This document shows positions 1-5,408 of a stretch of 7,909 bases of DNA, one piece after another (positions within the stretch are counted from its first letter, which is position 1; every line of letters starts with the position of its first letter). Under the pieces are notes generated by a model that saw only the letters and a program-made list of their open reading frames with translations, was not told the DNA's origin and did no database searches. Made by a program: the position numbers and the translations under genes. Source of the stretch: Prevotella sp. UBA746 (GTDB lineage: Bacteria > Bacteroidota > Bacteroidia > Bacteroidales > Bacteroidaceae). Where the stretch lies: NCBI GenBank assembly GCA_002298545.1, contig DBKQ01000062.1:8136-16044 (forward strand). Reading direction: 5' to 3'.

Positions 1-15
1 GGGGGAGGGGAAGAA
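1..15. repeat. Edge fragment of a GC-rich interspersed repeat
   Basis: The first 15 bases, GGGGGAGGGGAAGAA, are identical to the outer end of the right arm of the 212-bp inverted-repeat element between trpD and trpC (5365-5379). The rest of this copy, if present, lies outside the window. It is read here as the G-rich-strand end of another copy. The match is short and low in complexity, but a third related site at 7866-7889 supports a repeat family. Confidence 0.5.
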
Positions 16-104
16 TATAAATATGAAACTTGAAAATTTTATACTAAGCAGTTATAATTGAAAAAAACTGTTATCCGATTAGTATTAATTGATAAAAAAA
101 TCGT

Positions 105-140
105 AAAAACGGCATCGGCAACAAACCTTTGCCGTTTTTT
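105..140 (+). terminator. Intrinsic terminator of an upstream gene outside the window
   Basis: A 10-bp perfect stem pairs AAAAACGGCA (105-114) with TGCCGTTTTT (130-139), and the T-run continues to 140. An alternative inner stem pairs CGGCAA (116-121) with TTGCCG (129-134). The A-run on the left side means it could also act on the opposite strand. No credible gene lies between it and the left edge, so it probably ends transcription entering from the left and insulates the pectate lyase gene. Apart from this hairpin and the promoter I see nothing in 16-263. Confidence 0.7.
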
Positions 141-141
141 C

Positions 142-172
142 TTGTCATATAAAATAATAAGGTGTAAATTTG
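142..172 (+). promoter_or_regulatory. Bacteroidetes-type promoter of the pectate lyase gene
   Basis: TAAATTTG at 165-172 matches the Bacteroidetes -7 consensus TAnnTTTG exactly. A TTG core lies at 142-144, 20 bp upstream, as the -33 element. It sits just after the upstream terminator and about 90 bp before the ATG at 264, so it would leave a 5' leader of about 80-85 nt. Confidence 0.65.
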
Positions 173-263
173 CAACGAAAGAAAAGCTATCAGTTTATTT
201 CTTTAGCAGAACAATAGTCTGAAAGTTTCAATGATTAGCAAAATCTATTAAAATCAAACAATA

Positions 264-2036
264 ATGAAAAAGGTATATTCTACAATCTTTGCCCTTGCCG
301 TTGCTTCGGCAGCCTTTGCGCAGGGCAATGTTCCGGCATTCCCGGGAGCAGAGGGCTTCGCCAGGTATACAACGACGGGAGGTCGTGGTACCAACGGCAA
401 GACCACCGTATATCATGTTACTAACCTCAACGACAGCGGTTCGGGTTCTCTGCGTGAAGCACTGAAGAAGTCAGGTCCGAAAACTATCGTCTTCGACGTA
501 AGCGGATACATCGACCTGAAATCAAACCTCCAGGTAACATCCAATACCACCATCGCCGGACAGACAGCTCCGGGCAACGGTATCACTCTGCGCTACTATA
601 CCGTGGAGCTGACAAAATGCGACAATGTAATCATCCGATTCCTGCGCTTCCGCCGTTCACAGGTGAAGAACGTGAACGATGGAGCCGATACAACATGGGG
701 ACGTGAGCACAAGAATATCATCCTCGACCACTGCTCCATGTCGTGGAGTATCGACGAACTTGCCTCGTTCTACGACAACCGCAACTTCACCATGCAATGG
801 TGTATGCTCGCCGAGGGCTTGAACTCCGGTCATGATAAGGGCGACCATAGCTATGGCGGAATCTGGGGCGGTAAGCCGGCATCCTTCCATCATAACTTCA
901 TCGCTCATGTGAACAACCGTGCTCCACGCTTCAACGGCGCACGCTATAACTGGACGGGCTACGACAAGACCCTCTATGCCAACTCCATCCAGGCAGAGCG
1001 AGTAGACTTCCGCAACTGCGTGATGTATAACTGGGGCAACGGCAACGGCTGCTATGGCGGTCCTGGTGGCGGATATATCAATATGGTGAACAACTATTTC
1101 AAGGCAGGTCCTGGCACGAAGAACACGACCCGTGTAACGCAGGTTTCATTCTCAGATGCATCAAATGGCGGCGATAACCCGTTCCCTAACTATGCCAGCC
1201 GCTATTATATCCACGGAAACTATGTTACGGCAGCCGGTTCGTCAGCCGAGAACTACGACTGGAAGGGTGTAATCTACGACCAGAAGAATGTTATAAACGG
1301 CGACTATTACATGCAGGATGCCAAGCACTACTATGGTGAAGACCAGACATACGTAAAGGATGCCACCGGTGTGGACTGTATCAAGATAAAGCTCGACGCT
1401 CCTATCGAGGCTGGCGATGTAACCACCCATTCCGCACAGAAGGCATACGAGAAGGTGTTGGCGTATGGCGGAGCAAGTCTGTATCGTGATGCCTGCGACG
1501 TGCGCTATGTAGAGGAGGCAACAAACGGAACGACAACCTATAATTCCTCACATTGCAAGGTTGCCGGAATCATAGATACAGTAAACGACCCATCGTCAGC
1601 TACCCAGGATGCAACGACAGTGAGCTATCCGGAGCTGACCTCAGAGTCTCGTCCTGCCAATTTCGATACCGACAAGGACGGTATTCCAGACGCATGGGAG
1701 ATAGCCAACGGCTTGAATCCTAATGATGCAAGCGATGCTGCAAAATACACTATCGACCAGAAGGAATGGTACACCAACCTTGAGGTTTATATGAACTCAC
1801 TTGTTGAGAACATCGTTAAGGCTCAGAATGCGGATGCCGAAACTTCTGTAGACGAATACTATCCTGTTTGCAGCACATCGGGAATATCATCAGCCGTGCA
1901 GCAGTCGGAAGTGAAGTCGATAGAGTATTACTCACTCGACGGACGTAAGCTTTCCGCTCCGTCAACAGGAATAAGCATCCGCAAGATGACATTCTCTAAT
2001 GGCAAGACCATGGTGGACAAAGTAATCAAGAAATGA
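264..2036 (+). CDS. Secreted pectate lyase, PL1-type
   Basis: The predicted enzyme cleaves polygalacturonate (pectin backbone) by beta-elimination outside the cell or on its surface. Residues 1-20 form a signal peptide ending AAFAQ. The mature protein opens with FPGAEGFA (26-33), the usual start of this parallel beta-helix family. The beta-helix covers roughly 25-330. The conserved ILDHCS segment (153-158, with D155 and H156) and NRAPR (218-222) correspond to the family's DH and RxP motifs; R219 or R222 is the likely catalytic arginine. Residues 468-479, DTDKDGIPDAWE, form an EF-hand-like calcium loop common near the C-terminus of Bacteroidetes polysaccharide lyases, followed by a YTNLEVYMNSLV segment (503-514). 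The last 40 residues (YYSLDGRKL...SNGK...VIKK) look like a short type IX secretion sorting tail. It has its own promoter and terminator and is not part of a visible polysaccharide utilisation locus (no SusC/SusD here). Family assignment is firm; exact substrate (pectate or methylated pectin) and subfamily are inferred. Confidence 0.9.
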   Translation: MKKVYSTIFALAVASAAFAQGNVPAFPGAEGFARYTTTGGRGTNGKTTVYHVTNLNDSGSGSLREALKKSGPKTIVFDVSGYIDLKSNLQVTSNTTIAGQTAPGNGITLRYYTVELTKCDNVIIRFLRFRRSQVKNVNDGADTTWGREHKNIILDHCSMSWSIDELASFYDNRNFTMQWCMLAEGLNSGHDKGDHSYGGIWGGKPASFHHNFIAHVNNRAPRFNGARYNWTGYDKTLYANSIQAERVDFRNCVMYNWGNGNGCYGGPGGGYINMVNNYFKAGPGTKNTTRVTQVSFSDASNGGDNPFPNYASRYYIHGNYVTAAGSSAENYDWKGVIYDQKNVINGDYYMQDAKHYYGEDQTYVKDATGVDCIKIKLDAPIEAGDVTTHSAQKAYEKVLAYGGASLYRDACDVRYVEEATNGTTTYNSSHCKVAGIIDTVNDPSSATQDATTVSYPELTSESRPANFDTDKDGIPDAWEIANGLNPNDASDAAKYTIDQKEWYTNLEVYMNSLVENIVKAQNADAETSVDEYYPVCSTSGISSAVQQSEVKSIEYYSLDGRKLSAPSTGISIRKMTFSNGKTMVDKVIKK

Positions 2037-2038
2037 CA

Positions 2039-2065
2039 AATTATGGTTATCATAAAACCATAATT
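2039..2065 (+). other. AT-rich stem-loop directly after the pectate lyase stop
   Basis: AATTATGGTT (2039-2048) and AACCATAATT (2056-2065) form a perfect 10-bp stem with a 7-nt loop, starting 3 nt after the stop codon. There is no T-run after it, so it is not itself a typical intrinsic terminator. It may protect the mRNA 3' end or assist the GC-richer terminator that follows at 2090. Confidence 0.45.
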
Positions 2066-2089
2066 GTAACATTTGTTTCACAAAATAGG

Positions 2090-2119
2090 AAGGAAGTACC
2101 TGAAAGTACTTCCTTTTTT
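2090..2119 (+). terminator. Intrinsic terminator of the pectate lyase gene
   Basis: AAGGAAGTAC (2090-2099) pairs perfectly with GTACTTCCTT (2106-2115) around a 6-nt loop, and the T-run extends to 2119. It lies 54 bp after the stop codon and before the next promoter, so the two secreted-protein genes are separate units. Confidence 0.85.
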
Positions 2120-2161
2120 CGTGTATAACAGTTTCTTAACCCAAATTTAACATCCCAAAGA

Positions 2162-2192
2162 GTTGATTGTATTGATAAAAATCCTATCTTTG
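2162..2192 (+). promoter_or_regulatory. Bacteroidetes-type promoter of the Big_2/anchor-J protein gene
   Basis: TATCTTTG at 2185-2192 matches TAnnTTTG exactly. GTTG at 2162-2165 lies 19 bp upstream as the -33 element. Transcription should begin around 2198-2200, giving a short leader of roughly 40 nt before the ATG at 2238. Confidence 0.7.
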
Positions 2193-2237
2193 CAATACTT
2201 ATCAAAAACTATTAGTAAAATTTTAATTTAATTGATT

Positions 2238-3587
2238 ATGAAGAAAACTTTACTCTTTCTTGCTTCATTGTTTATGACAATGGGCACATTTGCAGACGAG
2301 GTGACATTCGACTTCACCGGTGAGACTGCTTATGGTATGACACTAATGAGTGGTTCGGCAAAGGATTACAATCCAAATCCAACCACTTGTAAGGAAGGAA
2401 ATGTAACCCTTACCCTTAACGGCAACACCCGTTGGTGGGCAGCATCAGGCGGTAACATCCTCCGTTTCTATAAAGAATCAAGCATGAACATTGCAGCTCC
2501 AGAGGGCAATGTCGTAACAAGTATTGTTTTTGACACAAAGGTTGGTAGCAGCTTCGAGTCTTCAGTTGGTACTTATGCTGACGGAACATGGACAGGTTCT
2601 TTGAACTCAGTAGACATCGCTTGTAATATCACGAAGAGCAATGCCGGAATCTCAAAGATTACCGTAACATATCAGAAGTCTGATGCTCCTGTAAAGAAAG
2701 CTCCAAATCTTGCCTTCAGCGAGAAAGAGGCAACAGCAACTCTCGGTGCAGCATTCACAGCTCCAACTCTGACAAAAGAGACAACGGCAGCAGTTACATA
2801 CTCTTCAAGCAATGAGGCTGTAGCAACAGTAGATGCAGCAACAGGTGCTGTCAGTGTTCTTGCCCTTGGAACAACAGAAATCACAGCTTCTGCTCCTGAA
2901 AACGACGAGTATTCTGCAGGTTCTGCAAAGTACACACTTACTGTCGTAGCTCCAGTTCTTGATGAAGTAACAGCTCCTTATAAGGAAACATTCGAGACAG
3001 GTTTCGGTTCGTTCACAACAGATGACGTGAACCTTGGCGAAGGTCTTTCTTATGTATGGAAGATAGATGCAAGCTACAAGTGTGCTAAGGCTTCTGCATA
3101 CGTTCAGAAGAATTTCGCTTCAGAGAGCTGGCTCGTTTCTCCATGGATCAACATTCCAGCTTCAGAGACAGCTTGCAATCTGTACTTCGACCAGGCAATC
3201 TCTAAGTATTTCGGTAATGTAGCAGATGAGGCTACTGTATGGGTAAAGGTAAAGGATGGTGCATGGACACAGCTTTCAGGTATCACATACCCGGAGATTC
3301 CAGAAAGCAAGAGCTTCTCTTCATTCGAGACTTCTACAGTTGACCTCGCTTCTTACATTGGTAAGACAATCAAGGTTGGTTTCAAGTATCTGAGCTCTGA
3401 TGCTGCTGCTGGAACATGGGAACTCCGCAATGTTATCGTTGCAAAGGATCCTGAGTCTGCAAGCATCAACGATGTTACAGCAGAGAAGTTCAACGCCAAT
3501 GCTCCTATCTACAACCTCGCTGGCCAGCGTGTTGGCAAGGACGCTAAGGGTATCCTTATCCAGAACGGCAAGAAATTCGTTAAGTAA
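2238..3587 (+). CDS. Secreted Big_2 / choice-of-anchor-J-like protein, function unknown
   Basis: 449 residues. I chose the ATG at 2238 over an in-frame TTG two codons upstream, because MKKTLLFLASLFMTMGTFA then forms a normal signal peptide with likely cleavage after A19. Residues 20-146 are beta-rich and start VTFDF; I do not recognise a named domain. Residues about 155-237 resemble a bacterial Ig-like Big_2 domain (YSSSNEAVATVDAATGAVSV and GTTEITASA are diagnostic). Residues about 247-403 resemble a choice-of-anchor-J or carbohydrate-binding-type beta-sandwich (YKETFETGFGSFT, SWLVSPWINIP, LYFDQA, then VGFKYLSSD...GTWELRNV). Residues 410-449 form a sorting tail (INDV...YNLAGQRVG...GILIQNGKKFVK) suggesting type IX secretion and surface attachment. 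No catalytic motif is visible, so an adhesin or glycan-binding role is only an inference. Own promoter and terminator; no functional link to the neighbours is shown. Confidence 0.85.
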   Translation: MKKTLLFLASLFMTMGTFADEVTFDFTGETAYGMTLMSGSAKDYNPNPTTCKEGNVTLTLNGNTRWWAASGGNILRFYKESSMNIAAPEGNVVTSIVFDTKVGSSFESSVGTYADGTWTGSLNSVDIACNITKSNAGISKITVTYQKSDAPVKKAPNLAFSEKEATATLGAAFTAPTLTKETTAAVTYSSSNEAVATVDAATGAVSVLALGTTEITASAPENDEYSAGSAKYTLTVVAPVLDEVTAPYKETFETGFGSFTTDDVNLGEGLSYVWKIDASYKCAKASAYVQKNFASESWLVSPWINIPASETACNLYFDQAISKYFGNVADEATVWVKVKDGAWTQLSGITYPEIPESKSFSSFETSTVDLASYIGKTIKVGFKYLSSDAAAGTWELRNVIVAKDPESASINDVTAEKFNANAPIYNLAGQRVGKDAKGILIQNGKKFVK

Positions 3588-3610
3588 TAGAACTTACATA
3601 TAATTCCTAT

Positions 3611-3648
3611 AAAGAGGCATCTTCATTTCGGTGGAGATGCCTCTTTTT
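3611..3648 (+). terminator. Intrinsic terminator of the Big_2/anchor-J gene
   Basis: AAAGAGGCATCT (3611-3622) pairs perfectly over 12 bp with AGATGCCTCTTT (3635-3646), with a 12-nt loop and a T-run to 3648. It lies 23 bp past the stop codon. The A-run on the 5' side would allow weak activity in the other direction as well. Confidence 0.88.
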
Positions 3649-3667
3649 GTCATTTCTTCCTCTCTCG

Positions 3668-3720
3668 TTATCATCATCTATCGTCTCACATTTACTAAAA
3701 CTACGATTAATCGATGATAA
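3668..3720. repeat. Short dispersed inverted repeat with inner palindrome
   Basis: TTATCATC (3668-3675) is the reverse complement of GATGATAA (3713-3720). Inside and touching the right arm is the 10-bp palindrome CGATTAATCG (3704-3713). The pairing is short and AT-rich and may be chance. It is listed because it opens a run of repeat-like structures that continues to 3845. Confidence 0.25.
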
Positions 3721-3742
3721 AAAGTAGTGGCATCTTTTGTGC

Positions 3743-3773
3743 TTCTATGCTGCACCAAAGGTGCAGCATAGAA
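3743..3773. repeat. Perfect 14-bp hairpin with AAA loop
   Basis: TTCTATGCTGCACC (3743-3756) and GGTGCAGCATAGAA (3760-3773) are perfect reverse complements separated by AAA. No T-run follows on either strand, so this is unlikely to be a terminator. It resembles a REP-type intergenic palindrome. It lies between the terminator of the preceding gene and the trp promoter, in a stretch without genes. Confidence 0.7.
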
Positions 3774-3784
3774 ATACCGTCGAC

Positions 3785-3845
3785 GTTTCGCCTAAACGCT
3801 TCGGGTGTTTCGCCTAAACGCTGCCAGTGTTTTGCCTAAAACACC
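3785..3845. repeat. 22-bp tandem repeat of small hairpins, 2.8 copies
   Basis: Units begin at 3785, 3807 and 3829, an exact 22-bp period. The core GTTTYGCCTAAA is shared by all three. Each unit folds into a hairpin around a GCCT-type loop: CGTTT/AAACG in the first, GTGTTT/AAACGC in the second (one G-T pair), and GTGTTTT/AAAACAC in the third. Stem bases change between units while pairing is mostly kept. The last unit ends about 60 bp before the trp -33 box. There are no spacers, so this is not a CRISPR array. Function unknown. Confidence 0.65.
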
Positions 3846-3906
3846 ACATAAATTGATGAAGAACCAAAATGTTTTTGAGAAAAAGTGCAAAATATTTATC
3901 AAAAAG

Positions 3907-3937
3907 TTTGTTAGTATTGAAAAACTCTGTATATTTG
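3907..3937 (+). promoter_or_regulatory. trp leader promoter, Bacteroidetes type
   Basis: TTTG (3907-3910), a 19-bp spacer and TATATTTG (3930-3937) match the full Bacteroidetes consensus at both elements. Transcription should start near 3943-3946, about 20 nt before the leader peptide ATG at 3966. This is the only good promoter seen for the trp genes. I noticed no obvious repressor operator beside it. Confidence 0.8.
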
Positions 3938-3965
3938 CAACCGAATTGATAAAATAAACAAAATT

Positions 3966-4025
3966 ATGATGAATACTCTATTTTCAGCATGGTGGTGGCG
4001 TTACTCAAGATTCAAGAAGTCGTGA
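3966..4025 (+). CDS. trpL: trp operon leader peptide, 19 aa
   Basis: The ORF encodes MMNTLFSAWWWRYSRFKKS, with three consecutive Trp codons (TGG at 3990-3998) at residues 9-11. Trp is rare, so a run of three in a 19-codon ORF immediately upstream of a terminator and trpD is strong evidence for a regulatory leader peptide. When charged tRNA-Trp is scarce, a ribosome should stall at these codons. The start could be either of two adjacent ATGs (3966 or 3969). The stop codon (4023-4025) abuts RNA segment 2 of the attenuator, the placement expected if a ribosome finishing the peptide is to mask that segment. The peptide itself probably has no function after translation. Confidence 0.9.
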   Translation: MMNTLFSAWWWRYSRFKKS

Positions 4026-4109
4026 GCAATACAGCCTATGCGTAAATAAAGAGAAAAGAATAAAGAAGCAAAAGGGTCTGTCGTACTTACGGCAGACCCT
4101 TATTTTTTT
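3987..4109 (+). promoter_or_regulatory. Ribosome-mediated tryptophan attenuator
   Basis: Three mutually exclusive structures can be drawn by hand. Segments 1:2: GCATGG (3987-3992, overlapping the Trp codons) pairs with CCTATGC (4035-4041, one bulged T), and GTTACTC (4000-4006) pairs with GAGCAAT (4024-4030, one mismatch). Segments 2:3: ACAGCC (4031-4036) pairs with GGTCTGT (4075-4081, one bulged T). Segments 3:4: the terminator hairpin 4072-4101. Inferred logic: stalling at the Trp codons covers segment 1, leaves segment 2 free to pair with 3, and blocks the terminator, so trpDCFA is transcribed. With ample Trp the ribosome reaches the stop, covers segment 2, and 3:4 forms. The layout is the same as the enterobacterial trp attenuator. 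The 2:3 helix is short and by-eye; the rest is well supported. Confidence 0.78.
4072..4109 (+). terminator. Attenuator terminator upstream of trpD
   Basis: AAGGGTCTGTCG (4072-4083) pairs with CGGCAGACCCTT (4090-4101) over 12 bp, including one G-U pair, with a 6-nt loop. Seven Ts follow at 4103-4109. It lies between the leader peptide and trpD, 51 bp before the trpD start, on the same strand, so its likely role is conditional premature termination. Confidence 0.9.
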
Positions 4110-4160
4110 ATCCCGATTTTTACTTTAATCAGTTTCAGAACCTATAAAAACGAAGAAGAT

Positions 4161-5162
4161 ATGGAAATGAAGGAAATACTCAACAATGTGGTGGCAGGCG
4201 GCAGACTGTCGAGAACGGAGACAAAAGATATACTGCTCGGTATAACGCACGGAGAATATTCCGGCGAACAGATAGCTGCCCTACTTACAGCGATGCAGAT
4301 GCGCGGAGTGGCAGTAGACGAACTGCTCGGTTTTCGCGACGGCATCCTCGAAACCGGCATCGGCGTAAACATCAAGAGCGACAGGTTTATCGATATCGTT
4401 GGTACGGGCGGCGACAAGAAGAACACCTTCAATATTTCCACTTGCTCATGTCTCGTGGTGGCAGGAGCAGGCTACAAGGTAGTGAAACACGGTAATTTTG
4501 CCGCCACCTCAACAAGTGGTGCATCGAACGTGATAGAAGCACACGGAGCAAAGTTCACCGCCGACGAAGACAAGATAAACCGCAGTCTCGACGAGAGCGG
4601 CTTTGCCTACCTCCATGCCCCCTTGTTTGCCAAGGCAATGAAATCGGTTGCTCCCGTTCGCAAGGCATTGCAGTTTCCTACATGCTTCAATCTTCTCGGT
4701 CCGCTCGTCAATCCCTCTCATCCCGGTTGCCAGCTTCTTGGCGTAGCCACGCTGGGTCAGATGCGACTGTATGCCAATGTCTATCAGAAGATAGGTGTAG
4801 ACTACGGTATCGTGAACAGTATCGACGGATATGACGAGATATCGCTGACGGGCGATTTCAAGGTGAAGACAAACGAGAGCGAGAAAGTTTATTCACCACA
4901 GGATTTAGGGTTCAGTAGGGTAGAGCCGCAGCAGCTCGAAGGCGGCAGCAGTGTTGAGGAAGCAAAAGAGATATTCGACAGCATACTGGAAAACCGCTCC
5001 ACGGAAGCCCAAAAGAACGTTGTTCTTGCCAATGCCGCATTTGCCATAACGGTGGTAGACAAAAAGAAGTCGCTTGCCGATGCTTTGCAGGCGGCAAGAG
5101 AGTCGCTCGAGAGCGGCAGGGCTCTTGAAGCATTACGGAGGTTCGTGGAGATTTACAATTGA
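4161..5162 (+). CDS. trpD: Anthranilate phosphoribosyltransferase
   Basis: Transfers phosphoribose from PRPP to anthranilate, giving phosphoribosylanthranilate, the second committed step of tryptophan synthesis (cytoplasm). At 333 aa it has the usual family length and no fused glutaminase (TrpG) domain. An N-terminal helical region is followed by the PRPP-binding GTGGD (81-85) and NIST (91-94), KHGN (109-112), HAPLF (152-156), R167 in VAPVRK (anthranilate contact in the family) and NLLGPLVNP (177-185). D225 and E226 in DGYDEISLTG match the metal-binding Asp-Glu pair. The start at 4161 follows a purine-rich GAAGAAG; an in-frame ATG two codons later is also possible. It is the first enzyme gene after the trp attenuator and its stop is only 6 bp before the 212-bp repeat element. 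Confidence 0.95.
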   Translation: MEMKEILNNVVAGGRLSRTETKDILLGITHGEYSGEQIAALLTAMQMRGVAVDELLGFRDGILETGIGVNIKSDRFIDIVGTGGDKKNTFNISTCSCLVVAGAGYKVVKHGNFAATSTSGASNVIEAHGAKFTADEDKINRSLDESGFAYLHAPLFAKAMKSVAPVRKALQFPTCFNLLGPLVNPSHPGCQLLGVATLGQMRLYANVYQKIGVDYGIVNSIDGYDEISLTGDFKVKTNESEKVYSPQDLGFSRVEPQQLEGGSSVEEAKEIFDSILENRSTEAQKNVVLANAAFAITVVDKKKSLADALQAARESLESGRALEALRRFVEIYN

Positions 5163-5168
5163 TTATTG

Positions 5169-5380
5169 TTTCTTCCCCTCCCCCGCCTCCCCCTCCGGGG
5201 GCGGAGCAGTTTCCTTATCTAATCAAAAGATAAAAATATTGTTTTCTCAAGAACAAGAATAACAAAAATGAACTGCTTGTTTTCTCAAGAGCAAGAGTAA
5301 TAAAAAAGTAACAGACATTATTTTCAAGAGCAAGAGTAACCGCTCCGCCCCTGGAAGGGGAGGCGGGGGAGGGGAAGAAA
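5169..5380. mobile_element. 212-bp MITE-like element with 45-bp terminal inverted repeats
   Basis: The left arm (5169-5213) and the reverse complement of the right arm (5336-5380) are both 45 nt and agree at 41 positions. Arms are extremely GC-rich (CTTCCCCTCCCCCGCC at the outer end), while the interior is AT-rich and carries a degenerate tandem repeat. There is no ORF of its own. The element fills almost the whole trpD-trpC gap (7th base after the trpD stop to 28 bp before trpC). Size, TIRs, absence of coding and related pieces at both window edges suggest a non-autonomous mobile element or an interspersed repeat. I see no clear target-site duplication, so mobility is unproven. In RNA it could form a long cruciform-like stem within the operon transcript. 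Confidence 0.6.
5239..5340. repeat. Degenerate tandem repeat of about 39 bp inside the element
   Basis: Units start at 5239 (38 bp), 5277 (41 bp) and 5318 (23 bp, partial, lacking two bases). The shared core is TTGTTTTCTCAAGARCAAG followed by ARTAA. Within a unit CTTGTT and AACAAG-type ends are partly self-complementary, so each could form a weak hairpin. The array ends directly at the right arm of the 212-bp element. Confidence 0.65.
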
Positions 5381-5408
5381 AGAAAAAAAATAACAAACGA
5401 ATAACACT

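Noticed and set aside
2232..2240. TTG start two codons upstream of the chosen ATG for the Big_2/anchor-J gene
   Set aside because: MKK from the ATG at 2238 gives a standard signal peptide, and ATG is much preferred over TTG.
3785..3845. Short CRISPR array
   Set aside because: Units are contiguous at 22 bp with no variable spacers, and no cas gene is near.
4142..4441. 99-codon open frame on the reverse strand over the start of trpD
   Set aside because: It lies opposite a strongly supported enzyme gene, its translation is Ser/Pro-rich low-complexity sequence with no family resemblance, and it spans the trpD start. It is a shadow frame.
5074..5262. Open frame running from the end of trpD into the GC-rich repeat
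   Set aside because: It overlaps trpD in another frame and its second half is translated repeat (Ser/Pro/Gly-rich), so it is not a gene.
5336..5380. G-quadruplex in the G-rich arm of the 212-bp element
   Set aside because: Only three runs of three or more Gs are present close together; a fourth must come from GG pairs. Duplex pairing with the other 45-nt arm is a much stronger structural explanation.
5381..5408. Separate promoter for trpC in the trpD-trpC gap
   Set aside because: No TAnnTTTG element was found in the gap, so read-through from the trp leader promoter is the simpler explanation.
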